Assembly: GCA_045124315.1 (NCBI GenBank)
Contig: JBGVLO010000162.1
Span: 1 to 9,254 of the forward strand
Direction of reading: 5' to 3'
Length of the DNA stretch: 9,254 nt
Origin: CAG-411 sp045124315
GTDB lineage: Bacteria > Bacillota > Clostridia > Lachnospirales > Lachnospiraceae
The notes beneath the pieces are model-generated. The model had not been told where the DNA came from. It ran no database searches and was given only the letters and a program-made list of their open reading frames with translations. Made by a program: the position numbers and the translations under genes. Position 1 is the first letter of the stretch. Every line of letters begins with the position of its first letter. Shown piece after piece: positions 1-5,824 of the stretch.

Positions 1-82
1 AGGTAACCAATCCACGTATATCAGAGTGGCCAATGCCGGGATCTGAAACCCTGACCTTTTCAAAATGCCTTCAGTTTACAAA

Positions 83-128
83 AGTGTTTCTTGTAAATCT
101 TGCAAATTTACACTTGACAAGAGGCACT
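83..128 (+). other. Imperfect hairpin downstream of the regulator gene
   Basis: Positions 83-94 (AGTGTTTCTTGT) pair with 117-128 (ACAAGAGGCACT) over 12 positions. Two of the pairs are U-G wobbles if the RNA is read from the plus strand; they would be A-C mismatches in a minus-strand RNA. A second small pairing (92-98 with 106-112, TGTAAAT/ATTTACA) competes with it. No T-run follows in either direction, so it is not a clear terminator. The remaining bases of 1-148 contain no recognisable gene. Frame 3 is open from base 3 to the TAA at 150-152 but has no start signal and no recognisable protein. Confidence 0.35.
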
Positions 129-135
129 ACATATC

Positions 136-150
136 AGTTACGTGGTAACT
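136..150. repeat. Small inverted repeat at the regulator stop codon
   Basis: AGTTAC (136-141) and GTAACT (145-150) are perfect complements around a 3-base loop. The TAG stop of the minus-strand regulator (149-151) lies inside the right arm. There is no adjacent T-run, so a terminator role is not supported. It may be chance. Confidence 0.3.
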
Positions 151-1237
151 AAATAAAATAGGTACAGCTTTCTCGTACGATTAGTTTACATGGCATCTCC
201 AAACGAACTGTTTCTTTGTGTCTGCCGGAACGACGGTCCAACATAAGGGCTACTGCCAGGTGTACCATTTCATGTTTAGGAATGGAAATGGTAGTCAATG
301 GAGGTGTGGTAAATTCTGCTTCCTGTATATCATCAATGGAAATGACAGAAGGGACATACCCCTTCTTTTTTTTCTTTTGCAGTGCCTTCAAGACTCCGAT
401 TGCCGTTACATCATTGGCGCAAAAAATAGCGGAAGGACGTTCCGGTTTTTCTAAAATGGACAGCATGGTTTCCAATCCTTCTTTTTCAGTCTGTGAAGTA
501 GGATGGATATTTTCGTGTCTCAGGGGAATTTTGTGATTAAGTAAAGCCTGATAATACCCGATATAACGGGATTCATAGGTACAGTCTCCAATATATGCAA
601 TGGAGCGATGTCCAAGAGAAATCAAATAGTCCATGGCTTTTTCCGCAGCTGTACTGCCGTTACAGATTACTTCGTCGTACAGGTAATCTGTTGGATTTCG
701 GTCAATTCCCACAATGTAAGCGTAGCGTTTTTTGAGAATAGGAAACAATTCTTCCGGACATTTTCCAAAGAGCAGAAGACCTGTATTTTTCTTTTGAGTA
801 ATATACGCTAAGGTGTCAGGATTTTGTGGTTGAGCACTTTTGGGACGATAGGGAACAGTGCGTGTTTTTGCAGTTGTGTTTGAGGTATAGGTTAATTCTG
901 TAACATCCAAAGAGGTGAGAATTTCACCGAGATAACAACCTTGTATCAGTAGTTCTTCTTTTAAAATTTGATATAACTCCTTGAAAAATGTGTCCTGTTC
1001 CAGGGAACGAAAACGAGTGAGAAAAACGTCAATAGTGAAGGGATTATGAAGCTCTTTTCGGATTCCTTTGCGTAAGTTTTGGGCAGCAGTATTTGGTAGA
1101 TAATCCAACTCTTTTGCAATTGCCCAGATTTGTTCAGAAAGCCCTTTTTTATTGCAATGATAATTTGGATCATTTAATACTCGGGATACCGTTGAAATGG
1201 ATGTATTTGCACGTTTTGCAATTTCTTTAATCGACAT
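149..1237 (-). CDS. LacI-family transcriptional regulator
   Basis: This 362-residue protein is a DNA-binding repressor-type regulator with an N-terminal helix-turn-helix and a periplasmic-binding-protein-like ligand domain. The HTH is plain at residues 1-24 (SIKEIAKRANTSISTVSRVL), followed by the hinge motif (YLPNTAAQNLRKG, about 46-58). The core holds family patterns such as GHRSIAYIGD (about 209-218), AIFCANDVTAIGVL (about 270-283) and PPLTTI. The start is the ATG at 1237-1235, preceded by a strong AGGAGG about 8 bases away. The open frame runs much further upstream, but that extension has no domain and crosses the promoter region. Residues about 106-145 form a longer, polar stretch than in typical relatives. 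Lys288-292 are encoded partly by an A8 run (366-373 on the plus strand). Divergence from the ABC importer operon suggests it controls that operon; the effector is unknown. Family call secure, target inferred. Confidence 0.93.
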   Translation of the reverse strand: MSIKEIAKRANTSISTVSRVLNDPNYHCNKKGLSEQIWAIAKELDYLPNTAAQNLRKGIRKELHNPFTIDVFLTRFRSLEQDTFFKELYQILKEELLIQGCYLGEILTSLDVTELTYTSNTTAKTRTVPYRPKSAQPQNPDTLAYITQKKNTGLLLFGKCPEELFPILKKRYAYIVGIDRNPTDYLYDEVICNGSTAAEKAMDYLISLGHRSIAYIGDCTYESRYIGYYQALLNHKIPLRHENIHPTSQTEKEGLETMLSILEKPERPSAIFCANDVTAIGVLKALQKKKKKGYVPSVISIDDIQEAEFTTPPLTTISIPKHEMVHLAVALMLDRRSGRHKETVRLEMPCKLIVRESCTYFI

Positions 1238-1255
1238 ATGAAAAACCTCCTCTTG

Positions 1256-1269
1256 TGAAAACGTTATCA
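1256..1269. promoter_or_regulatory. LacI/CcpA-type operator, regulator side
   Basis: TGAAAACGTTATCA is a 14-bp pseudo-palindrome centred on CG with a single mismatched pair. It matches the consensus TGWAANCGNTNWCA that LacI-family proteins and CcpA (cre sites) share. It lies 18 bp upstream of the regulator start codon, inside its probable leader, which would suit autorepression. A further half-site, TGATAAC, occurs at 1315-1321. The sequence cannot tell whether the local regulator or a global CcpA binds here. Confidence 0.6.
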
Positions 1270-1369
1270 GAAAAATAAGGATATTGTGAATGGATGTTAC
1301 ACTGTAGAAATTTTTGATAACATTTATTTTACTAATAAATAGTAACATAAAGAGAATAAAATGTAAAAT

Positions 1370-1381
1370 GAAAACGATTTC
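1370..1381. promoter_or_regulatory. LacI/CcpA-type operator, transporter side
   Basis: GAAAACGATTTC is a 12-bp pseudo-palindrome with a central CG and one mismatched pair. With T1369 it reads TGAAAACGATTTCG, one base off the cre-like consensus at the final position. It sits about 10 bp upstream of the proposed -35 region of the importer operon. A degenerate partial copy (GAAATCGAAAC, 1437-1447) lies just before the ribosome binding site of the first importer gene. Together with the site at 1256-1269 it supports shared control of the two divergent units. Confidence 0.5.
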
Positions 1382-1391
1382 GATATTTGTG

Positions 1392-1420
1392 TTTTTTTGA
1401 TAAGGAGAAAGAAATATAAT
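1392..1420 (+). promoter_or_regulatory. Probable promoter of the importer operon
   Basis: A perfect -10 hexamer TATAAT lies at 1415-1420. With 17-bp spacing the -35 falls on a T-run (1392-1397), a poor match to TTGACA. TTGATA at 1397-1402 is a better hexamer but only 12 bp away. A weak -35 fits a regulated promoter. Transcription would start near 1427, leaving a leader of about 34 bases with GGAGG ahead of the ATG at 1461. Confidence 0.45.
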
Positions 1421-1460
1421 GTGGGTGTAAAGAAAAGAAATCGAAACGGAGGATGAAATT

Positions 1461-2441
1461 ATGAGAAAATTGAAATTATTTGCAGTCGGTGTTATGCTTG
1501 TGGCAGCTTTGGCAGGATGCGGAGCAAATAAGACATCTGAAACGAATGAAAAAACAGAGGTGACCATTGGATATTTTGATAATATTACACATGCACAGGC
1601 ATTGCTGATGGAACATGATGGAACTTTGGAGAAAAGCTTTGGAGAAGATGTGTCTGTAAATTGGCAGGCATTTAATGCAGGACCAGCAGAAGTGGAAGCC
1701 TTATTTGCTGGAGATATTGATATAGGATATATTGGACCAGTTCCTGCAGTAACCGCAAATGTAAAGTCAAATGGAGATGTAGTGGTATTATCGGGAGCAA
1801 CCAAAGGTGGAGCCGTACTTTTGAAGAGAGCAGATGCTGATATTTCATCTGTTAGTGATTTGGATGGAAAGACAGTTGCAATCCCACAGCTTGGAAATAC
1901 GCAGCATTTGAGTTTATTGCATTTGTTATCAGAGAACGGATTAAAACCGGATACAGCAGGAGGAACCGTAAAGGTAACAGCTGTTGCAAATGCAGATGTG
2001 GAAAATATGATGGAACGTGGAGATATTGATGCAGCATTGGTTCCAGAACCATGGGGAGCAACCTTGCTTTCAAAAGGAGCAGAACTTGTTTTAGATTATG
2101 ATGGTATATATATGGACGGTGCATACGATGTAGCGGTTGTAGTGGTTAGAAAAGAGTTTATGGAAGAACATTCAGATTTAGTGGAAGCGTTTATCAAAGA
2201 ACATGAGGCTGCAACAGAAACCATTAATGCGGATCAGGAAAGTTCATTACAGAAGATCAATGAGCAGATTAATAAAGAAACAGGAAAGTCCTTGACGGAT
2301 GATATTCTAAAGGAAGCATTTACCAGAATCGGTGTTAGCACAGAGATTAACAAGGAATCACTTATGGGATTTGCTCAGATCAGCAAGGAAGAGGGATTTA
2401 TTGATCAGGTACCAGAGGAAGGAAACTTGTACGCAAAATAA
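1461..2441 (+). CDS. ABC importer substrate-binding lipoprotein (SsuA/TauA/NrtA-like)
   Basis: This 326-residue extracellular lipoprotein should capture the substrate and hand it to the permease encoded downstream. Residues 1-20 form a lipoprotein signal peptide (basic start, hydrophobic core, lipobox LAGC with Cys20 as the lipidated residue). The mature part follows the SsuA/TauA/NrtA pattern: a first strand VTIGYFDNITHAQALL, then ALFAGDIDIGYIGPVPAV, then DLDGKTVAIPQLGNTQHL, then MERGDIDAALVPEPWGATLL, where the PEPW motif is typical of this clade. Length is normal for the family. It is first in an operon with an ATPase 17 bp downstream. The family transports sulfonates, taurine, nitrate/cyanate-like anions or thiamine precursors. 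A sulfonate is the commonest annotation, but no residue here proves the ligand. No TPP or other riboswitch is visible in the short leader. Confidence 0.9.
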   Translation: MRKLKLFAVGVMLVAALAGCGANKTSETNEKTEVTIGYFDNITHAQALLMEHDGTLEKSFGEDVSVNWQAFNAGPAEVEALFAGDIDIGYIGPVPAVTANVKSNGDVVVLSGATKGGAVLLKRADADISSVSDLDGKTVAIPQLGNTQHLSLLHLLSENGLKPDTAGGTVKVTAVANADVENMMERGDIDAALVPEPWGATLLSKGAELVLDYDGIYMDGAYDVAVVVVRKEFMEEHSDLVEAFIKEHEAATETINADQESSLQKINEQINKETGKSLTDDILKEAFTRIGVSTEINKESLMGFAQISKEEGFIDQVPEEGNLYAK

Positions 2442-2458
2442 GAAAAGAGGAAAGCAGT

Positions 2459-3214
2459 ATGGCATTAGAGCTAAAAGGTGTAAGCAAAATTTATGAAAAT
2501 AGTGAGCAACCGACTTTGAGTGGAATTGATCTTACTATTCGAGATGGAGAATTTGTTTGTATCGTAGGAGAATCCGGTTGTGGGAAGAGTACATTGCTAA
2601 ATTTATGTGCAGGATTGGAAAAACCTACATCGGGACAAATTTTGCTAGATGGAGAGGAAATCAAAGGACCAGGAGCAGATCGTACCGTTATGTTTCAGGA
2701 ACATGGGTTGTATCCGTGGCTCAATGTAATTGAGAATGTGAAATTTGGAATGCAGCTTAACGGGGTATCAAAAGAAGAGCAGGAACATCGTGCCATGCAT
2801 TATTTGGAGATGATGCAATTGCAGAATTATAGAGATTACCCAATACACCAACTTTCTGGTGGTATGCGTCAAAGAGTGGCACTTGCCCGTTCACTTACTA
2901 TGGACTCAAAAGTATTGTTGATGGATGAACCTTTTTCTGCGTTGGATAAACAGACTTCCAATCGACTTCGTGAAGAGTTGGAAAATATATGGATGAAAAC
3001 AAAAAAAACAGTTCTCTTTATTACGCACAGTGTGGAAGAAGCCATTTATCTGGCTGATCGTGTAGTGGTCTTGTCTGCGGAATATAGCGGAGTGAGAGAT
3101 ATTGTAGATGTGAATTTAGAGAGACCAAGACATGTTTATGCAGATGAATTTGTAGCCTTACGACATCGAGTGTTGGATGAAGTGAGAATGGGAATTGCGT
3201 CAGAGAAGAAATAG
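2459..3214 (+). CDS. ABC importer ATP-binding protein (SsuB/TauB-like)
   Basis: This 251-residue cytoplasmic ATPase powers the importer. All catalytic motifs are intact: Walker A GESGCGKST at residues 37-45, Q-loop Gln80 (VMFQ), signature LSGGMRQRV at 132-140, Walker B KVLLMDEP at 151-158 with Glu157, D-loop SALD at 160-163 and H-loop His180. The motif EHGLYPWLNV just after the Q-loop matches the nitrate/sulfonate/taurine branch. The start is ATG 2459 with AGAGGA about 7 bases upstream. The stop at 3212-3214 overlaps the first codons of the permease if that gene starts at TTG 3195, which implies translational coupling. Family and role are clear; the substrate depends on the binding protein. 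Confidence 0.95.
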   Translation: MALELKGVSKIYENSEQPTLSGIDLTIRDGEFVCIVGESGCGKSTLLNLCAGLEKPTSGQILLDGEEIKGPGADRTVMFQEHGLYPWLNVIENVKFGMQLNGVSKEEQEHRAMHYLEMMQLQNYRDYPIHQLSGGMRQRVALARSLTMDSKVLLMDEPFSALDKQTSNRLREELENIWMKTKKTVLFITHSVEEAIYLADRVVVLSAEYSGVRDIVDVNLERPRHVYADEFVALRHRVLDEVRMGIASEKK

Positions 3215-4067
3215 AAAGGATAGAGCAAACATGGGAATTGTAATCGTTTTAATTGTATTACTGGCCATTTGGCAGGGAAGCTATTATCTGTTGGTAGATA
3301 CATTTGAGATATATAAAGCATACGCTTTTCCGTCACCTATTGGAGTGGTAGAAAAATTTGTGCAGCTGATGCAAAATGGAACCTTAATGGAGGCAATTGG
3401 AAACTCTCTGGCACGTGGAGTGGAAGGTTATTTGATTGCAGTGGTGCTCGGTGCTGTTTTTGGATTGGCACTTAACCATTTTAAATACCTACAGAAAAAT
3501 TTAAGACCAATCGTATTGGGAATACAGACATTGCCAAGTGTATGCTGGGTACCATTCTCTATTTTATGGTTTGGTCTGTCAAAACAGGCAATTTTATTTG
3601 TTGTGATTATGGGTTCTGCGTTTAGTATTGCCATATCTGTAGATAATGCAATGCAGCATGTTGCCCCAATTTATTCAAAGGTTGCATATACATTGGGAGC
3701 AAATAAAAGGCAGATATATTTTAGGGTAATTTTCCACGCAAGTTTGCCGGAATTGGTGACTGGACTAAAACAAGGATGGTCTTTCGCATGGAGAGCACTG
3801 ATGGCAGGAGAAGTAATGACCACGTCTATTGGATTGGGGCAGACTTTGGTTACAGGTAGAGATCTTGCAGATATCAATCAGGTAGCCATGGTGATGGTGC
3901 TGATTATCGTGATCGGAATTTTAATTGATCAGTGCGTTTTCACCGCCATAGAAAGAAGACTTTTGAAAAGAAGAGGGTTGTTGCCAGCTGAAACCTCAAA
4001 AAAGACAGAATTGTTTGTTCCATTTAAGAGAACAAAGAAGACAGTCGCTTATAATACTAGAACTTAG
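3195..4067 (+). CDS. ABC importer permease (SsuC/TauC-like)
   Basis: This inner-membrane permease forms the channel of the importer. Hydrophobic segments are visible at about residues 13-34, 71-95, 105-126, 129-149, 190-210 and 229-250, consistent with a BPD-type fold. The cytoplasmic EAA-like loop that docks on the ATPase lies at about 163-185 (AYTLGANKRQIYFRVIFHA, then SLP). The C-terminal tail (about 255-290) is long and basic. Two starts are possible. TTG 3195 overlaps the ATPase gene by 20 bp and adds a basic leader (RQRRNRKDR) that fits the positive-inside rule, but its ribosome binding site is weak. ATG 3231 gives 278 residues and has AAAGGA about 10 bases upstream. I keep the longer form with reservation. 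Confidence 0.9.
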   Translation: MRQRRNRKDRANMGIVIVLIVLLAIWQGSYYLLVDTFEIYKAYAFPSPIGVVEKFVQLMQNGTLMEAIGNSLARGVEGYLIAVVLGAVFGLALNHFKYLQKNLRPIVLGIQTLPSVCWVPFSILWFGLSKQAILFVVIMGSAFSIAISVDNAMQHVAPIYSKVAYTLGANKRQIYFRVIFHASLPELVTGLKQGWSFAWRALMAGEVMTTSIGLGQTLVTGRDLADINQVAMVMVLIIVIGILIDQCVFTAIERRLLKRRGLLPAETSKKTELFVPFKRTKKTVAYNTRT

Positions 4068-4079
4068 TCAATTAAAAAG

Positions 4080-4123
4080 TATAAGATAGCATTTGAGTAT
4101 GAAAAGTTATCTTATATTTTTTT
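4080..4123 (+). terminator. Intrinsic terminator of the importer operon
   Basis: TATAAGATA (4080-4088) and TATCTTATA (4108-4116) form a perfect 9-bp stem with a 19-base loop, followed by seven T residues (4117-4123). It begins 12 bp after the permease stop. The stem is AT-rich, so it may be moderate in strength. Most of the T-run is also part of the next inverted repeat. Confidence 0.7.
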
Positions 4124-4160
4124 ACATTATTGGAAACTTCGTCTCCTATAATGTAAAAAA
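4118..4160. repeat. 13-bp perfect inverted repeat sharing the terminator T-run
   Basis: TTTTTTACATTAT (4118-4130) and ATAATGTAAAAAA (4148-4160) are perfect complements around a 17-base loop. Six of the seven terminator T residues lie in the left arm, so this fold and the terminator's single-stranded U-tract compete. It may also mark the left edge of the G+C-rich block that follows. Confidence 0.65.
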
Positions 4161-4560
4161 CGCTCCACGAGGATGTGCAGTTCAAAGAACGCAGTAGCTT
4201 TCAACCGACTATGAGAAACTCGCTTTACGAGTTTCTCAAGTTATCGCGGTAGTCGCCAAGGTATCACGTTCGAAAGGATTAGCTTTGCGTCGCAGCGTGG
4301 ACTTTGGCTCGTTACTCGCGTAAATCAAACATCGTCGCTGACTCGTTTTCTTGGGAAAGCCTTGCGTGCCAGTTTTCTAGCCTTCGCTTTGACCTTACGG
4401 TCTTTGCTTAAGCTGAAAACAGTGCAAAAGCATGCAACACGCATCTGGCACGCAAAGTGGATCAAGTCCCTCATGAGTGAGGGATACAGGGAGTTGAAGT
4501 GGACTTGTCCGCTTTGTTCTGAAAATGGGGTTAGTGGGTATTCGTCGAGACGAAGGTAGA
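4161..4560. other. G+C-rich, highly self-complementary non-coding element
   Basis: This block differs from its surroundings by richer G+C and dense pairing. Visible helices are 4212-4222 with 4228-4238 (11 bp, loop 5), enclosed by GACTA/TAGTC; 4362-4372 with 4445-4455 (11 bp), enclosing GACC-TTAC-GGTC and a GTTTTC.AGC/GCTGAAAAC pairing; 4463-4469 with 4501-4507 (CAAGTCC/GGACTTG), which competes with the compact hairpin 4467-4473/4478-4484 (TCCCTCA-TGAG-TGAGGGA); and TTCGTC-GA-GACGAA near 4540-4555. Open frames of 65 (plus) and 88 codons (minus) run through it, but they show repetitive basic residues, lack convincing ribosome binding sites and mirror the hairpins, so I do not call them genes. 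It lies between two convergent terminators. Possible identities are a dispersed repeat, a structured RNA, or a decayed insertion. Confidence 0.5.
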
Positions 4561-4590
4561 ATAAGAAAAGCTGGATAACTTCAATTTGCA

Positions 4591-4638
4591 AAAAGAAAAA
4601 ATAAAAACCCGAGTATACATTGTGTAAACTCGGGTTTT
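4591..4638 (-). terminator. Strong intrinsic terminator of the minus-strand lipoprotein gene
   Basis: AAAACCCGAGT (4604-4614) pairs with ACTCGGGTTTT (4628-4638). The stem continues, after one A-A mismatch, with TACA/TGTA around a 3-base loop. On the minus strand the stem is followed by a long T-rich run (4607 down to 4591). It begins 11 bp past the lipoprotein stop. The T-run on the plus side is part of the stem (4635-4638), so it may also stop plus-strand readthrough, less efficiently. Confidence 0.85.
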
Positions 4639-4648
4639 GTAGATTCTA

Positions 4649-5311
4649 CTATTCGATTTCTGTACTTTCAGTACCAGTAGCAACACTGCTTGTAATTAAT
4701 GTGTACTGATCTTCTTCTGAAAGCATATATTGCTTATCTTGAATAGATACTGTAACATTTTTTGTAACTTCCTCAGCATAAGTTGGGTTTTCGGAAATAT
4801 TTGTGAGATATGCAGCAAATTCAGTTGCAAGAAGATTTCCCAAAGCTTCCGTATCGGAAAGGGATTCGTCTTCCGGATGTGCTTCCATGTACTGGGACAT
4901 AGTCTCTGTCTGTAAATCCTGCATAGCAGCAGTATCCAGTTTTATCTCAAGTGGTTGGATCGTCACAGGGACAGAGTATGAGCCATCGTCTTGTTTTTCT
5001 GCTTTGCCCACAGAGTAGGAAGTTTTTTTAAATAAAGCTTTTACTGCGCTTTCAACTTCGCTTTTGGACTCGTCGGAAAGGGAAACTCCAGTTAACCAGC
5101 CATCTACCACTTCATCAATTCCTTCTTCATAGACTTCAGTAGTTTCTTCTTCGCTTACGCCGCAAAGTTCTGCATAGTTTGTACCATCTCCTTTTAAACA
5201 AGTGTCCATGTATCCTTGAACATAGCCGGAAGCGTCAAAATCTTTTCCACAGCCTGTCAGGAAAACCAGCATGGAGCAGATTAAAAGGAGTGATAATAAG
5301 TGTTTTTTCAT
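4649..5311 (-). CDS. Putative lipoprotein of unknown function
   Basis: This 220-residue protein is predicted to be exported and lipid-anchored. The start is the ATG at 5311-5309, with AGAGGA about 6 bases upstream. An open frame extends 31 codons further but starts without signal features. Residues 1-20 form the signal peptide (MKKHLLSLLLICSMLVFLTG) with lipobox LTGC and Cys21. The mature protein is acidic, rich in Glu, Asp, Ser and Thr, with a helical N-terminal half (YVQGYMDTCLKGDGTNYAEL) and alternating strand-like stretches such as YSVPVTIQPLEIKL. This resembles small DUF5105-type or NTF2-like clostridial lipoproteins, an impression and not a proven match. It is monocistronic, with its own strong terminator. 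No partner gene nearby suggests a pathway. Confidence 0.85.
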   Translation of the reverse strand: MKKHLLSLLLICSMLVFLTGCGKDFDASGYVQGYMDTCLKGDGTNYAELCGVSEEETTEVYEEGIDEVVDGWLTGVSLSDESKSEVESAVKALFKKTSYSVGKAEKQDDGSYSVPVTIQPLEIKLDTAAMQDLQTETMSQYMEAHPEDESLSDTEALGNLLATEFAAYLTNISENPTYAEEVTKNVTVSIQDKQYMLSEEDQYTLITSSVATGTESTEIE

Positions 5312-5596
5312 AATATCCTCTTTTCTGCACTTTTGTGCGTATATTTGGTGGGCGTAGAAGGGAAAAAATTTACTCAACTTGAGGGAGAGCAAACATTCCA
5401 TCATGCCTTAGGATATTATATCGGACAAGATTTCAAATGGCAAGTAAAAGGTTATTGGTCAGAGGTGGGTATTTTCGGTACCGAAAATACCGTATGAAAG
5501 TCTACCGTGTGCAGGTTTGGACAATTTTTTATGTGCATCATTGCCAAAATCAGGTACAAATCATATATCTGTGAACTGTACAGTAAAAGGAGTTCG
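5312..5596. other. Intergenic region between divergent units
   Basis: This is the first part of the gap between the minus-strand lipoprotein gene and the plus-strand NYN gene. Apart from the 24-bp palindrome listed separately, I see ACTGTACAGT (5575-5584), a 10-bp perfect palindrome. No promoter for either gene stands out. A possible minus-strand -10 (TATACG, complement of about 5337-5342) lacks a good -35. No protein-coding frame with a credible start was found. Confidence 0.5.
5468..5491. repeat. Perfect 24-bp palindrome
   Basis: The 12 bases GGTATTTTCGGT (5468-5479) are followed directly by their exact reverse complement (5480-5491), with no spacer. A palindrome this long suits a dimeric DNA-binding protein or a cruciform better than an RNA hairpin, since the loop would have to consume the centre. 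No T-run follows. Confidence 0.7.
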
Positions 5597-5650
5597 ATGG
5601 AAGAAAAAAGTGGCTGTTTCATAAAAAATATGGTATATATAGATATATAG
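5597..5650 (+). CDS. Possible 17-codon small ORF (doubtful)
   Basis: ATG 5597 follows AAGGAG (5587-5592) by only 4 bases and opens a frame for MEEKSGCFIKNMVYIDI before the TAG at 5648-5650. The end of the frame runs into the 8-bp tandem repeat. The spacing is short and the peptide resembles nothing I know. It could be a leader peptide, a remnant, or chance. Confidence 0.15.
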   Translation: MEEKSGCFIKNMVYIDI

Positions 5651-5659
5651 ATATATAGG
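5636..5659. repeat. 8-bp tandem repeat, three units
   Basis: The unit TATATAGA occurs at 5636-5643 and 5644-5651, and a third copy ending in G at 5652-5659. Such short AT tandem arrays can change length by slippage. It lies just upstream of repeat copy A and about 170 bp before the NYN gene, so copy number could affect local DNA melting or promoter spacing. Confidence 0.7.
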
Positions 5660-5663
5660 AAAC

Positions 5664-5725
5664 AATGTAACTATTCGGAGGGTGCAATTTGTAAAACGGC
5701 AAATATACATAATGACAAAAGATTA
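5664..5725. repeat. Dispersed 62-bp repeat, copy A
   Basis: This segment aligns without gaps to 9172-9233 with 48 of 62 identical bases by eye. The best-conserved core is GAGGGTGCAATT (5678-5689), followed by AAAA and ATATACA. The orientation of the two copies is the same. It lies in the leader region of the NYN gene and has no coding frame of its own. Confidence 0.65.
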
Positions 5726-5824
5726 CTAGAAAGAAGAAATATAAGGCGGAAAATTGGCGCTAGAGTTTTGCAAGCGAAACACTTTCCTGTGTGGATAGAA
5801 AAATGTTTTAGGGAGATGAGTGCG

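Noticed and set aside
31..57. tRNA-like segment (GGGATCTGAAACCC)
   Set aside because: The T-arm-like sequence has the wrong loop length and no acceptor, D or anticodon arms surround it.
3..152. Open frame at the left edge
   Set aside because: No start, no recognisable protein, and it overlaps hairpins and the end of the regulator gene.
1238..1460. Riboswitch (TPP or other) ahead of the importer
   Set aside because: The predicted leader is about 34 bases and lacks any recognisable aptamer or terminator.
1238..1804. N-terminal extension of the LacI-family regulator to a 551-residue frame
   Set aside because: The extension crosses the promoter region and the start of the importer gene on the opposite strand, has no domain content, and a strong AGGAGG sits before the internal ATG at 1237.
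4362..4559. 65-codon plus-strand ORF
   Set aside because: It overlaps the same structured block; its start lies in the arm of an 11-bp stem and no ribosome site is seen. The internal CPLC motif alone does not establish a zinc protein.
4325..4591. 88-codon minus-strand ORF
   Set aside because: It runs through inverted repeats, gives a repetitive basic peptide (RKVKAKARKLARKAF), lacks a convincing ribosome site and overlaps the terminator T-run.
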